From Acorus gramineus (Eukaryota; Streptophyta; Magnoliopsida; Acorales; Acoraceae), in NCBI GenBank assembly GCA_030737835.1, contig CM060855.1:6611786-6675785 (forward strand): 64,000 nt of DNA, given 5' to 3'. A program made the position numbers and the translations under genes. The notes under the pieces were generated by a model that worked only from the letters and a program-made list of their open reading frames with translations, was not told where the DNA came from and did not search any database. Below are positions 1 to 14,529 of the stretch, in pieces. Every line of letters begins with the position of its first letter. Position 1 is the stretch's first letter.

Positions 1-949
1 ATATTAAACTCCTTTCAAATATTGATTCATGAATTAAAAAAAAAAGCATCATAAAAAAGTCAAAGTCCAAAATTATCTTAAAAAACAGCTTTATTCCAAA
101 AGCTACTTTTCAATCTGTGTTTTCAAACAGACCTAAAAGTCTCGTTAACATGGTAGAATCTTTTTAAGTTGTGGCCCTTATTAGGCCCTCCGCTACGTGG
201 GGCCTAAATTGACTTCGTCGACTTTGACAGCTATAAGCGCCATCTATATATATACCATTCACAGTTGTATGAAAACTGTCACCAATTATTTGCTTCCAAT
301 TAATACGTTTGGTTTGTCTTGTAGGTCTCTCTGCCTCCTATTTGAGTGAGGGAGGAGCTGCTCATCCTTGTATCTTTTACTGATAAGATTTGTACTTGGT
401 AAACTACCTGTCCTCAAACAAAATTTATCCTCAGACATTCTGTGAGTGGTAATAATTTTTTCATGATCAAAGACACGTGTCACTCATCCGTAAAGGGTCA
501 GGTTTTTCCCTTTATAATCATAACTAGGAGATCATGTGTGAACATTTGAAATAAGAAAACATTTGAAATCCTCTTCTACCTTTCATTTGTGGTCATATAT
601 ATGTTTGAATGATTCTTTTATTTTGTACATATGACCTCTGAATAAATGCATATGAATCAAATAAATTTTTAAGACTGGTTGCATCAAAGTATTTGAAATG
701 GAGTATAAAAAAAATTTATAATTTCTACCATACTTAAAAACCAATATTAATAGTCAATGCCAACTAATTTCACAATGTAACATCACGAGGACCCACTCCC
801 ATAGGTTCATTTATATTATTACTGTTCTTGAATGAAATATTCCAAGTTTTTTTATTAATATGATAACCAGATAAAGTACGTTTTAAGATTTGGAAAGAGA
901 CTGAAAACTGAAAGCTTTCATAATCTACAAATTATATGCGGAATAACCA

Positions 950-952
<3 letters not shown>

Positions 953-986
<34 letters not shown>
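953..986. repeat. (AT)n microsatellite
   Basis: An uninterrupted run of about 17 AT dinucleotides. Confidence 0.95.
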
Positions 987-988
<2 letters not shown>

Positions 989-1750
989 AATACAATTCAT
1001 ACTATTGCATGTTTGTTTGTGCTTCTTGTTTTAGGGTGATATTCTCGGGAAAGAAAGCATAGACAGACCAATAAATGGGTGGATGGTTTTTGGTGGGGAC
1101 AAAATTTGTGGTGTTTTGGGGCAAGCAAATCTGTTGCTACAGATGGGCACAAAAACCCATCCAAAAGAAAGTTTTTCTTCCTTTCAAGATGATCTCCCTT
1201 TCATTATAAATTTTTTTTCCTATTCATGGCTTCCATTTTTCAATGTTTTTTAACTTACATGTGGCCTTGGGTATGTTAACTTTTTTTCAGGGTTATTTGA
1301 CAAAAGAATAAAATTTTAATGATCAAAAGATTTTAAAAATAAAATTAACTTTGTTATTATTCATATTTATCAAAACACTCACAAAATGATAAAGCTAAAT
1401 CTTGATTACTTTATAACAAATATGATATGTATTATTTTTCTTTACATGTTTCTTCACTTCTTTTTCTCACCACTTATTCCTTTGTCTAACTAAAGTATAT
1501 AGAGAGGTCACTCTCTCTCCCTCTCTATTTAAACATCCCGGGTGGGTTTTGTTATATTAATCCAATTTTTTTTTTATTTGTTTTACACATTATTATTGGA
1601 TGATTGTGTTATTTGGAAGGTGGAATTGAAGTTATTTGTGGATTTAATTTGTTGGGATAAGGACAAAAGCTAAATTGGTGGTGCAAATTTGCAGTATATA
1701 TGCACCTATATATGGGCCTGGCACATAAATAAAAATAACTGCTATCACAA

Positions 1751-1816
1751 GTTAACTTACCTTGTACCTATATTAGATTTTGAGTTAACTTACCTTGTAC
1801 CTATATTAGATTTTGA
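1751..1816. repeat. 33-bp perfect tandem duplication
   Basis: Two identical 33-bp units lie head to tail (1751-1783 and 1784-1816), each beginning GTTAACTTACCTTGTACC. There is no coding context. A recent slippage or unequal-exchange event is the simplest explanation. Confidence 0.9.
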
Positions 1817-4800
1817 GTCCATTTCTAGGTGCCTAACCTAGCTATTTTGATAAGGAGAGAATCAGATCATCTATGGCTGATCACAAGGAGTCTATGTGAT
1901 TGGCTTGGTTGTGTATCCTATAGGTGGACACACCACTCTTAAGTGTTGACTGCAACACACCTAATTAATGAAATTCGTGTTACATTAACCATTTAAGGGT
2001 AGTGTGTATATCTGCAAGGCTACAGGGGGTCATGGACCCTGACATGCCATTTGAAACAAGAAAGGGGAGTGTGTCTATCTGGAATTACTTGGTATACGAG
2101 CATATATATGCTACGAATATGTAAGTAAATTTCTTTTATTGAAATGTTGGAATTCGAACCTAATCTATTGTCAATCATTGAGTTATGGATTCAACTCCTC
2201 GTATATGTGAACCGTCTTTACATATGCCTAAACAACTTGTTGAAAATTCGGAGTTGCAAATAGAGTCAAAACTGATGATTATGAGACACGTAAGAAATAT
2301 GTATTGTCTTTATTAAAGCATGGTTTGCTTCCACTAAAAAAAAAAAAAAAAAAAAGAATTGCTGAATAGCTGAAGTCTAATGCAACTATGTCCAGCGAAG
2401 GGAAAAATTCACTAAGAAATTCTTTTGTACGTAGTACTTAATTCTATGAGGGTAAGATTAAGAAATCAACTTTATGAAATGGAGAATAAGCATGTTTCAA
2501 CTGTGAATTTAACACAATCTCATTAATCTTTCTCAATTGATGTCTCAAAGTGATGTCTCATCAGATATGTCACTCTCAACAGACAGATTTAGGATTTCTT
2601 AACAGTCAAAGATTCATCTTAATCAACAACCTTTCAAATTCATAATTTTGAATACGAGAAGGCTTTTCTTTTAATTTGATTATCATACTATCCCTTATGC
2701 ATGTGTCCGGACTTTGAGCCAACTTATTCCAACTGATCAATTAATTAATATTAGAGTAAAAAACTATTAACTGTCATTTTTCATTCTTATATTTTTCCGA
2801 TAAAAGTATCTCATATATATATCCTATTAAACTATATATATATTTAATAATCTCAAATTGATTTCTCAACGCAACTGTTATTGACAATTTTTGAAGCCCA
2901 ATCGTTCCAATTGTTAGGTCAGATGTGCTGTAAAGTTTGATTAGTAGGTGCACACGAAAAACTAATTAAAAACCATAAATCTACATCGGAGGGAGGGATT
3001 ACATCCCACCATGTGGAATACAAAAGCCTAATAAAATTAAACATATGTGCTTAATTATATATAACTACAAAAAAACATCTCTTAATACGAAACATTTTTT
3101 CAACCACTACATCAAATAAAGGTGAGAGGAACCCTAAAGTGCCTTTTTCTTTTCTTTTCTTTTCTTTTCTTTTTTCGTTTGTTTGCTTTGTTTATCGTGT
3201 TGTCTGATTCTCCATGCATTTAAAGAGTGCACGTATGTCCACAACTTTTTACGTAGACATAGTTTCGTTGACTGGTTAAAAGCGTATAAATCCATTTTGT
3301 TATAACTTTTAACACGTTCTGTATTATCAAATATTATAAAGCTTATGAAAAGAGAAGGCAAACTTTATAATATAAATATACGACGATATTAGATTAGGCC
3401 ATAGATTCCGAAAACCAAAACCATGAGCAGTGCACAACGTATAGAATATAGTAGCAGCTTTAACTCTTTTTCACGTTTTGATCCTTGGAAGTTGTTCCTT
3501 TAATTTTGGGATGAATTATTTGTCTATAATTGCATGGAGAGAATTGGAGAGAGAGAGAGGGAGAGAGATCTACGTGGGTCGCCTTTTGAGAAGTCTAAAC
3601 TCTAAAGTAGAACATATATAATAAAATATAAAAGAAACAAGAAAAAGAACGCAAGCCGCAATGCATGAGATCTGAGTAGATTTTGCATGAGAGGACAAGT
3701 AGAGAAGAAGAATCAAATGCCCTACAAAAATAAAATAAAGAGAGGGACTACTATCATAACTTTTGACTAAAACAAAGCTTTGGGTCATTAAATTATAACG
3801 AGGATAATGTTATTGCATGTACGGATGACTTCGGGACGACAAGACTAGCTCCAACATTACACGTGTTGTTGATGCAATCACGCCTGTGGGAGTAGATCTC
3901 TACTCACATACATGGAGAGCTCAAGAGAATAAAATACCATATAAAAATACACATTTATGTTGTTCAATAAAATATGTCTCATGTCTGAGAGTAGAAAATG
4001 ATTGATCATTATATTAAATAATCAAAATACAAAAAAACCTCTCAACATATATTTTTTTCCTTTTAGATCATTCTTTTTTTTAAATGACCATTTCACACAA
4101 AAAAAAATCTCTTAATTTAAACTCTAACAAGAAAGACTTAAATAAATATGGTACAATTAACCAAAATAATAAAATTTTTCTATAAAAATTCAAATAAAGG
4201 GCATTGCCTTCAACCCATGCGGGATATCCATGCATGGCCTACTGCCTCAATAAATTTCAATAAAAAGGTTTAATTATTAGCAATATATTTTCAACTCTTC
4301 TATCACATTAATGACAAAAGTGAAATTAGGATAAGCACTAACGTTTCATGATGTGTTGTGTGGCCCTGATCAGGGGATTTTTTTTTAATTATTATGAAAA
4401 ATATAACTCAAATTACAACTCCAACGTACCATGAGTGAGGACCTACCTCCAACCTGCATCTGTCTTTTTAGTGTAAGTGCAGATGCATGCATGTAACTTT
4501 CAAGTCGTGTTTTTAAAGGTTGCAATTGTTTTATCCAACCAGGTTAAAAGGCTCTTCCATGTGAATGTAAGTATGCAACTTGAAAATATTCTTTTTGTAA
4601 TCAATAAAATTATAAAAAAAAAATAGAATGCCATGTTGTCATGTCAACGCGAACAGCTGATCAAGGTTATTAATTAATTAAATGTTACTCAAAGATTGCC
4701 CAATAAAGTTTAATAAACAGTGGAGGATTGTATTTTAGATGTCACCCTTATTCACAATTTCAAGTTTAAAAATCATCTTTAAGTATTATTATAATAATAC

Positions 4801-5099
4801 AAATTAATCGAGATATATCAGGATATATACACACACATACAACCCGTCCTAATTCTAGTCTACATGTGTTTTTGATTTTTTAAAATAAAAGTATATGATT
4901 TTTATAAAAAAAAATAAAATATATATTTTAATGAATTTCATGGATGCATCTATGGAAAATCCAAAAAAAAAAAATATCGAAGCATATACCTCATTAATAT
5001 AATACGCGCCGTTAATTTTCTATCGACGCTGAGGAGGATAATTTCCCTTACAGATAAATTTATAGAAGTGGGATTAAAACTTGGATTGGACTTTTTGTG

Positions 5100-5790
5100 G
5101 AAAAGAAAATTAATTTGGTAGCTTGAATCTGTCTTTTTCTGTCTCAATGACTAATTGGGCCTTTAGAGTGCTATCGCGTGACCTCTTTATAGGCTGCCTA
5201 CGTACCCCTTGGGGATCAAGTCACATGTAGTTCCTTAACTGGCCTTATAACTGCCTTGCCACTAAGTGTTTAGTGAGTTTTTTTCCAGAGAAACGTTCCC
5301 CACATCGGACCCTTGATTACCCACGTTTCGTAGGTAGAGGGCCTTAATTGCCAACTTGGCAGTTGCAGGCGTTTCATTCCTCTGACCGTTTCTTTAGTCT
5401 GTTTGTGACCCCTAGCTAGGCCTACTCGTTTATCTGTCACGTCATTTTGAGTACGTTTGCTAGACGAATGATCACCCGACCAGACCTCTTGTCTGGTCGT
5501 GTTTTCTCTGCTCGTACGCGAGGAGCAAGGTCGTCCAACCATACCTCTTGTCTGGGCGTGCCTTAACTGCTCGGGGTGGTATTTTTTCACGAGGTGTCAG
5601 ACTGTCCGACTAGACCCTGGATATAATCGTGTCAACGCATCTAGGAAAGTCATCATTGCTCAGAATCCAGACTCTGATTTGCGGGGCCCACGTATGGCCC
5701 ATATCCGTCTTGCTCGCTATGACACGTCAGTCCTAACCTGACACGTGTCGTGGTGCGGATTTATATCTCCATAGACGCATATGAGACTGG
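5100..5790. mobile_element. Possible LTR-retrotransposon fragment (solo LTR-like)
   Basis: This stretch is much less AT-rich than its surroundings. It has no intact coding frame. On the minus strand it shows a TATA-like motif (GCCTATAAAG, rc of 5185-5194). Two imperfect copies of a 25-bp unit ending in CCTCTTGTCT lie 60 bp apart (5470-5494 and 5530-5554). GC content, lack of genes and internal short repeats suit a degenerate LTR, but no TG/CA ends or target duplication could be fixed. Confidence 0.35.
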
Positions 5791-6137
5791 AATTGGGTTT
5801 GAAAAAAAATACGTGTAACAACACTCTTTTAATTAGAACTCATAGGTTATGGGTCTCACCTATATATGAAATTCCTAAACACCAACAGTCCACCACTAAA
5901 AAAGTAAAATAAAATAAAACATTAGATTTATGTTTTGATATCTTTTTTTTTTGTGAATCATCGATTTGAAATTTGACATATCGTTTTAAAATATAATAAT
6001 TATCTTTTAGAATTATTGAGTAATATGTTTTATGTGAATATATTTATTTTATTTTATGCATATTTATTTTTTTAATTTATGATATTGAAATTAAAAAAAA
6101 ACATAATAATATAACTTTAGAAAATACTTACAAAAGT

Positions 6138-6139
<2 letters not shown>

Positions 6140-6188
<49 letters not shown>
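6140..6188. repeat. (TA)n microsatellite
   Basis: About 24 uninterrupted TA dinucleotides, directly upstream of the MITE starting at 6226. Confidence 0.95.
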
Positions 6189-6191
<3 letters not shown>

Positions 6192-6225
6192 TGGTACGTG
6201 TATTTTATGGTACTCTATATATTTA

Positions 6226-6427
6226 GGGTGCGTTTGGTTGTGCGATTGCAAAACTGATTCTGCAGAAAGCTCATATCCCTCAGCTTTTTAAAATTGCAGC
6301 TTTTGGGCATTATTTACCTAAAATCTGTGTGCAGGAAGCTGCTATAGTAAAATTGTTTGGTTGCACGATTATAAATGTAGTTTCTTACCATCACAAACGC
6401 TGTGCAATCAAGAAACCAAACACACCC
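6226..6427. mobile_element. MITE, family A copy 1 (about 202 bp)
   Basis: The termini are inverted repeats: GGGTGCGTTTGGTTG at the left and the complement of CCAAACACACCC at the right, flanked by TTA and TAA. The element is AT-rich and has no open frame. A second, diverged copy with the same interior words (GCGATTG..AAAACTGATT, GGAAGCTG, AATCGCA) lies at 28934-29164, which supports a mobile family. The superfamily cannot be fixed because the target duplication is ambiguous. Confidence 0.7.
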
Positions 6428-7316
6428 TAAATGTCATTATTTATCTTGCTGCGTATGTAATGTAGTCACGTGTAATCTCCTCATCCATTATTGTGCTTTA
6501 TAATTAGCTAGATCCTTATTATTATAATTTATTGATAGGCTGCTTAAAATATTGAGTTATTCTTCAATCAACCACATAACAAATTCATGTTTGCATATCC
6601 ATAGTTTATAATAACCCAACAATACGTAGCAATGCTAAAAATTCAACATCTTAACTACCCTACATTCAAATTCTCCGGTGACAAATTGCAATCACCCATT
6701 GTTCAATATATAACAGTCCCCTCCCTGAATTGACTTCAAAACAACAAGTCAAATCTGTCAAATCTAAATGTCAAAATTGACATAAGTGATTGCATAAGTT
6801 GCTGCAAGCTCCCCCAAACAAATTGTAATGATAAAAAAGCCCTGATATATAGTGTTAGTGAGTCACAGAGTGCCTAACTTGCACTGTGTACTGATAAAGA
6901 GAAACAGCCAAACGAGGATATCTGTAAAAAAAAACTTATTGTAAACAAAATGTAAGAAAAATGGAGAGAATTTGATATGCAAGTTGAAGTGAACCCTTTT
7001 TCGCTCCAAAATCACTTTATAAGATTTGACAACCAACACAACTTATTTTTCTCACTTTCCTCACTTTATCTTTTCTTTCTTGTTGGACAAAAATATTATC
7101 TTTTTTATAGTAATAATAAAAAAAACATTTAATTATAGATGTGACATCCATTTCCACGGTAAGAAAACACAACAAAAACATTAAAAAAAAAATCAGAAGT
7201 TTTGATACTTTTAAAATAATTCCATCAAATGAACGGTTCCATGAATCATCAACACATAATAATCAAATAAAAATGAACGGCTGACAAATTTTCCCTCTAT
7301 TTATTTTTATTTTTTT

Positions 7317-9373
<2,057 letters not shown>

Positions 9374-9510
9374 TTACGTATAAAAAGAGGAGAGAGAAAG
9401 TGTTGGGGACGATCAGGTTGCCTGCCACTTTCGAAGAGATGCCAATATATCGTGGCGTGCGTTTTTATCGTTGCGAGATTTTGGTTTTTTATTTTGATTT
9501 TGTTTTTTTG

Positions 9511-9528
9511 AAAATATATAAATAATAT
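9511..9528 (-). promoter_or_regulatory. Possible TATA box of the CKX gene
   Basis: The minus strand reads ATTATTTATATATTTT about 205 bases upstream of the CKX start codon, next to an AT microsatellite. The position is reasonable for a core promoter, but the whole area is AT-rich, so the match is weak evidence. Confidence 0.3.
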
Positions 9529-9599
9529 ATATATATATATATATAACGTATGGATTTGGACTTGAAGAGGACTTTTAATTGTCAGCGTCGAATTGGGGG

Positions 9600-11680
9600 T
9601 TAAAAGAGCTGGCAATTTGTCTGGCAATAGAGGGGCTGCTTTTAATGGGAATTCATTATGGTTTGGTTAATATTGGTCGAATAAATGAAGTGTTGGATAA
9701 GATTTCAAGGCAAATATTATCATGTTTTTATAGTGTGTTTATTTATATATGTGTAGAAATATATGTTCTCCAACACTTTGATTGTTCTTATTTCTAAATT
9801 AATATGTAAATAATATTTTTTTAAAAAAAAATTATAGTCTATTTATATGTAAATAACAAGTTCCAAATGGTTTGAAATAGAGAACGGAAAACAGGTTAGA
9901 GAACGAAAGAAAAATTAAAAAAAACAACAAAAGAGCACACAATGTGTTACTCTTCTTAACAAGCAAATTATATTATGTACAAGAAGATCAGATTCATGGG
10001 TTGCTCTTACTATTGATGACTAAGCGGTTATAGTTATATGTAATGTATTAGATAAATATATATACATTAAAAAGAAATTCAAAACGTGCAGGGGGAATTT
10101 ATTGTACCTGATTATTTATTGTAGAAAGCTTTTATATTTTAAATGTGATTTCTGTGCTTTAAATTTTTAGAAACGTGCTATAAAATATAATTTATAAAAA
10201 AATCTCTTTGTTAGGCATTATTTCAAAGCTAGAAAAAAAAAAAAGGCCAAATTCGCATTAAATGTGATGACTTAATCAACTTTAAAATAATTTCTTTTTA
10301 TAAATGCAATACCTCTATTAAAAATATAGAAATGTATATATTTCTATTTATAAGATATGAATATATTTCTATTCATGATATTTATAAAATATAAATATTA
10401 GAAAAAATGTATGAATAATTATTCACATGCCCCATCTTATAGGCCCCATACGAGCCCCATGAAGTAGTATTGGTGTTAATATCTATTTTATCATTTCTAC
10501 CTTTTTTATAACTACTCCTTATAATCAAGAAGTCAGTTACGATAATTTGCTGATGTGGTATGATTTTTTGAATTATTTTTAAAGATCAAATTCCATTATT
10601 TTTGGCAATTGATAGTCAATAGTCTTATCTCTTTTGCTTTATATAGTGAAAAAAACATACATGGTCTGTCTGTCCATATGCGGCTTCTTTTTCTTCTTTT
10701 TCATCTAAAACAGAATTTGTATTTGGGTTCTCATCCCTTGTTTTGCATTTTTTATAATTTTTTATTATTGAATTTTGTGTTAGATGTTAAATCTGTCACC
10801 TTTTGGTCTGGCTTTTATTACAATTTTTCTTAGATGTGGCCTTATCTTTGATCTTAAGTTATTTTATATTGATATGTGTTGTGTAACATTTAAAAGTTAG
10901 TTACATTTCAAACTATTATTTTGGACTTATATATATTATTTTTCAAAAGTCAATGACAAATTAATCTAATATAAACATGTATTATATCTGGAAGTCAGTT
11001 ATATTTATGGAATGTAACTGACTTTTAATTGTTTTATATAACAAAAGTCAATTATATTAATTTATAAATGTAACTGATTTTAATGTAAATGACTTTTACT
11101 TTGAACACTTGTTTTATACTATGATTTGTGTTTTATGTCTACGTTTATCGAAAAAAAACTTTGCGTCCATCACAAATACTTTGTTTGATGATCGGAATCG
11201 AATAATCATCAAATTAACAACGTTTCAAAAAAAAATTAAAAAGACTGATTATTCCTTGTTGCCATTGTTTTCTGGTTGAATGAGAGGTTGCAAACAAAAA
11301 TTTGGTATTTATAAGTGTTTTTGACGAAATAGGTTTTTTAAATGATTTCGTTTTTCAAGTTTTTTTAAAAAAAGGATTTGAATTTAGGTCTTGTTCTCAT
11401 GAATGTAAGGAATGGTTTCTTTTTTTTATTATTTTGAATTGATTTTGAAAAAATTAGATTTCCCACAAAATGGATTGAATAGGTTGATTTGTTTTTCGAA
11501 AAAAGTAGGGATGAGTTTAATGAGAGAGAAAAATGTGGATTTTAAATGATGATAATATTGTATTTTGCATTTTAATTTTTTTTTAAAGTCAAACAAGCAA
11601 CCAATGAGGCTTAAATAATGGGGCCTCTGTAGCATAACTCAAAATGTATTTATGGTTGTGGAGAAAAAAATTTGCACCCC
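9600..11680. other. Intergenic region without recognised genes
   Basis: AT-rich DNA upstream of the CKX gene. It contains only short AT-rich open frames with low-complexity translations. Words such as AAGTCAGTTACATTT recur in both orientations near 10.9-11.1 kb, suggesting a small degenerate inverted repeat. No RNA gene was recognised. Confidence 0.5.
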
Positions 11681-11689
11681 ATTAAAAGA

Positions 11690-12430
11690 TGACACGTTTC
11701 AGGGCTTAAACGGGTATGAGTTACCGTATCCAACATCTAAGAAGCCGAATCAGATAGTAGAATACTGAGCAGGCACTCTCAATCAGGTAAGATACAACCA
11801 GACTGGCCTCTCATCAAAATAAGTCAGGTCCGGTTGGACGGTCTTACACCTCGCGGACGAATGCCATCCCAAGCAAGTGAGACTCGACTAGATTGAATCA
11901 GGTCCGTCGGACGGTCTCACATCTCACAGACGAATGATTGGGTACATGCTAAACAGGACTTCATGCACCAACCAAACCAAGACCACAAGGAGATCCTAAA
12001 AAACAATCAGGCACCCATAACACTTGTAATTGCCAGTTGAATAATTAAAGCTCATTACTCATAAAACATGGATAAGTAAGGATATGTTCGAATACAATAA
12101 AGTAAGGCGGTTACCACAAAATTCGCTCACCAGACAGCAATTAAGAGAGAGTTGTTACAACAGCTATGAGGCCAATGACAACGACTATCTAGCCCATGAA
12201 CCCTATAAAAGATAAGGTTAACAACAAACCAAGGTATAAGTTATCTTTGAATCAAGCCACATTATTAGTGAGATAAATTTTTTAATTATATTATACTGAT
12301 ACATCTTTTCGAAGTCCCTTTAGCTGGCACCATATCGGTGTCCCCCTTGACTCTTCTTTTTCAATGTAGGATTCATATTCTTCCGGGTCAGAATTTTAAA
12401 CGGAGGCTCCGACCAATTAAGTTAACTGAA
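11690..12430 (+). mobile_element. LTR-retrotransposon remnant (probable Gypsy-type LTR)
   Basis: A segment of higher GC than its flanks, with a core-promoter-like CCCTATAAAAGATAAG at about 12203-12218. It is followed by a stretch ending in GCTGGCACCATATCGG and a CCCCCTTGACTC region, the layout familiar from the R/U5 part of plant Gypsy LTRs. Two similar segments (GGACGGTCTTACACCTCGC and GGACGGTCTCACATCTCAC) occur near 11.84 and 11.92 kb. There is no gag or pol frame nearby. Exact LTR ends and target duplication were not found. Confidence 0.5.
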
Positions 12431-13298
12431 GGGAAAAAATACATCCTCAATAATGGTGAAATAAAAAATTCTGAAATACAATTCTAAAAATGGTTATTCA
12501 TGAATTTTTGAAATATTATTAAAAAATATAAAATGATTTAAAAAGAATAATTTTACATTATTGAAAATATTAATTTCAAAGTTCAAGATTGTGAAACGTA
12601 TTTATGGTGGAACTTTAATTAATTTATTTTTAGAAACTTTAATTCGATCACTTTCAATTCTAAACAAATATTTGTGGTTGGTTTCTTAAAGCAATGACAA
12701 TAAATTACTCTTAAGTCTTAACATGTGCCCTTAACAAAACCCTTACTTATTTTCTATACTAATTCATCACATTTTTTTAAAAAAGAATGATTTATATGAG
12801 GATAGATAGTAGCTCCATCAACATAACAAAAGGTGGTTTAGAGAAAAAATTCAACAAGAAATCCATGATTAACATTATTGATGGAATATATGGGCGATTA
12901 TGAAACACTTCATGCTACACGCATAAGCCTTTCCCAATAATTAAAAAAAAAAGCAATATCAAGTGATTAAGGTTTTCCAAAATTAGGGTGATCTGATTAA
13001 TTATCACAATTAGTGACAGTAATTTTGGTCCTACAAATTCATTCTTTTCCTTAGAATAGAACATTTAACAGCTAATTTTGATATTTAAATGCAGATGAAG
13101 CATTAATGCATTGAATCAATGTTATTAATTATTTTCGATTTTGCTTGGTCAGTCCAATCCCAACAACATATACGACATGCTTTTCCAAAAAAAAAAAAAA
13201 CATATACGACATGCTTAAGGAACTTATTTTAATAATTATTGATAACAGACAAACATCATCTCTTCAATCACTTAAGAGGTTCCTAACATGTTTTGTTT

Positions 13299-13537
13299 GG
13301 GATCAAGTGAGGTCAAACGCACCTTGTTCAATCTAACTGTCCAACACGATCATGATCATCTGATCTTATCATTCTCATATACACAATGTAATTGAATTTT
13401 TTTTAAAATTAAAATTTATTTTATTTTAATTTTAATTAATTTTAAAATCTAACATAATATCTAAGTTATAATGTCTCTATAAGATTGGATGGTCAAGATC
13501 ACGTTGGACAATCAAATTAAACCTAACCCGATCCCGT
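13299..13537. mobile_element. MITE, family B copy 1
   Basis: The inverted ends are the segment starting near GATCAAGTGAGGTC and the complement of the segment ending AACCTAACCCGATCCC, with an AT-rich middle. The adjacent element at 13559-13805 repeats the same end sequences and the same internal words (TCCAAC, ATCATTNTNANATACACAA). No coding capacity is seen. Confidence 0.6.
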
Positions 13538-13558
13538 TTTATTTGATGAAATAAGAGA

Positions 13559-13805
13559 TCGGGTTAGGTCTAATAGGGTGTCGGACAATTTGATTGTCCA
13601 ACGCGCTCGTAACCATCCGATTTTATCATTTTGAGATACACAAATTAATTGAATCGTTAAAAAGGAATGTTTAGAATTTAACTGCATTATAATTTAGTTT
13701 TAAAATTTTAAAAATATCTTAATCACAACAAAGTGATAAGATCGGACGGTCACGGACGCGTTGAACAGTTAAATTGTCTAACGCCTGTTAGATTAACCCG
13801 ATACC
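13559..13805. mobile_element. MITE, family B copy 2 (tandem neighbour)
   Basis: The left end GATCGGGTTAGGTCTAAT and the right end (complement of ATTAACCCGATACC) form inverted repeats of over 70 bp with mismatches. The element lies about 20 bp from copy 1 in the same orientation. It is AT-rich inside and non-coding. Confidence 0.65.
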
Positions 13806-14099
13806 ATGAAATAAATACATATAATTTTATAAAAAAATAAAATATATATTAAAATAAATTTAATGCATTTATTTTTAGTATAATATAATAATTCAATTTA
13901 GTATATACTATGTCAACAATGCAAAAATTATTGCGGGAAGTGGACCAACACCCTTTATTTCATATCTCAACTCAACTGGCTCCCTCAAATCCAACCCAAT
14001 GTCCAGCTCTCTCCAAAAGTTTGAGCATAAGCTGAAGTGGGAAAAAAACAAATGCTTTAAAAGTTTAGATTCTCACAAGCAATATTTTACCGATTGAAT

Positions 14100-14410
14100 G
14101 CTTTTCCAAGGGACTGGATCTTCAATCAGTATCGAATTGGACGACGTAAAAATCGAACTACAGCACTTATAAATTGAACTGTATAATCAATTGTTAGATA
14201 TATATTTCACTCTTTTATTAGATCCAATCAGCTATTGGAAAAAATATAAATTCCTAAGTATCATCAATATCCAATAGGAGAGTGAAATATATATCCAACA
14301 ATTGATTGTGCGGTTCGATATATAGGTAGTGCAGTTCGATTTTCACGTCGTCCAGTTCGGTACTGACCGAACTAACCGGATCCAGGGCTGGATCCAGTCT
14401 CCTTTTCCAA
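14100..14410. repeat. Foldback element (long inverted repeat)
   Basis: A left arm of roughly 110 bp (about 14104-14215, containing GAATTGGACGACGTAAAAAT) is the imperfect reverse complement of a right arm at about 14280-14405 (containing TTTCACGTCGTCCAGTTC). The loop is about 65 bp. The structure fits a MITE or foldback transposon. No target duplication was confirmed. Confidence 0.7.
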
Positions 14411-14478
14411 AGATCAGTCACTTAAAAGTGGGGCTGGATCCGGTCTCTTTTTCCAAAGATCAGTCACTTAAAAGTTCT
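14386..14478. repeat. About 46-bp tandem duplication
   Basis: The segment beginning GGCTGGATCC and running through TTTTCCAAAGATCAGTCAC to CTTAAAAGT occurs twice in tandem with few differences. It overlaps the right end of the foldback element, so that end was duplicated after insertion. Confidence 0.8.
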
Positions 14479-14529
14479 CTATATATGTATCCGTATAAAA
14501 GTTCACTTGGGACGGATGTAGGGATGTGA

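Larger units (their letters stand above)
1..7316. other. AT-rich intergenic region
   Basis: No convincing coding sequence is seen here: open frames are short, AT-rich and without recognisable motifs. The stretch holds AT microsatellites, poly-A/T runs, a 33-bp tandem duplication, an LTR-like fragment near 5.1-5.8 kb and a MITE near 6.2 kb, each listed separately. The last part (about 6.5-7.3 kb) is the 3' flank of the cytokinin dehydrogenase gene and probably carries its 3' UTR and polyadenylation signals. Confidence 0.6.
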
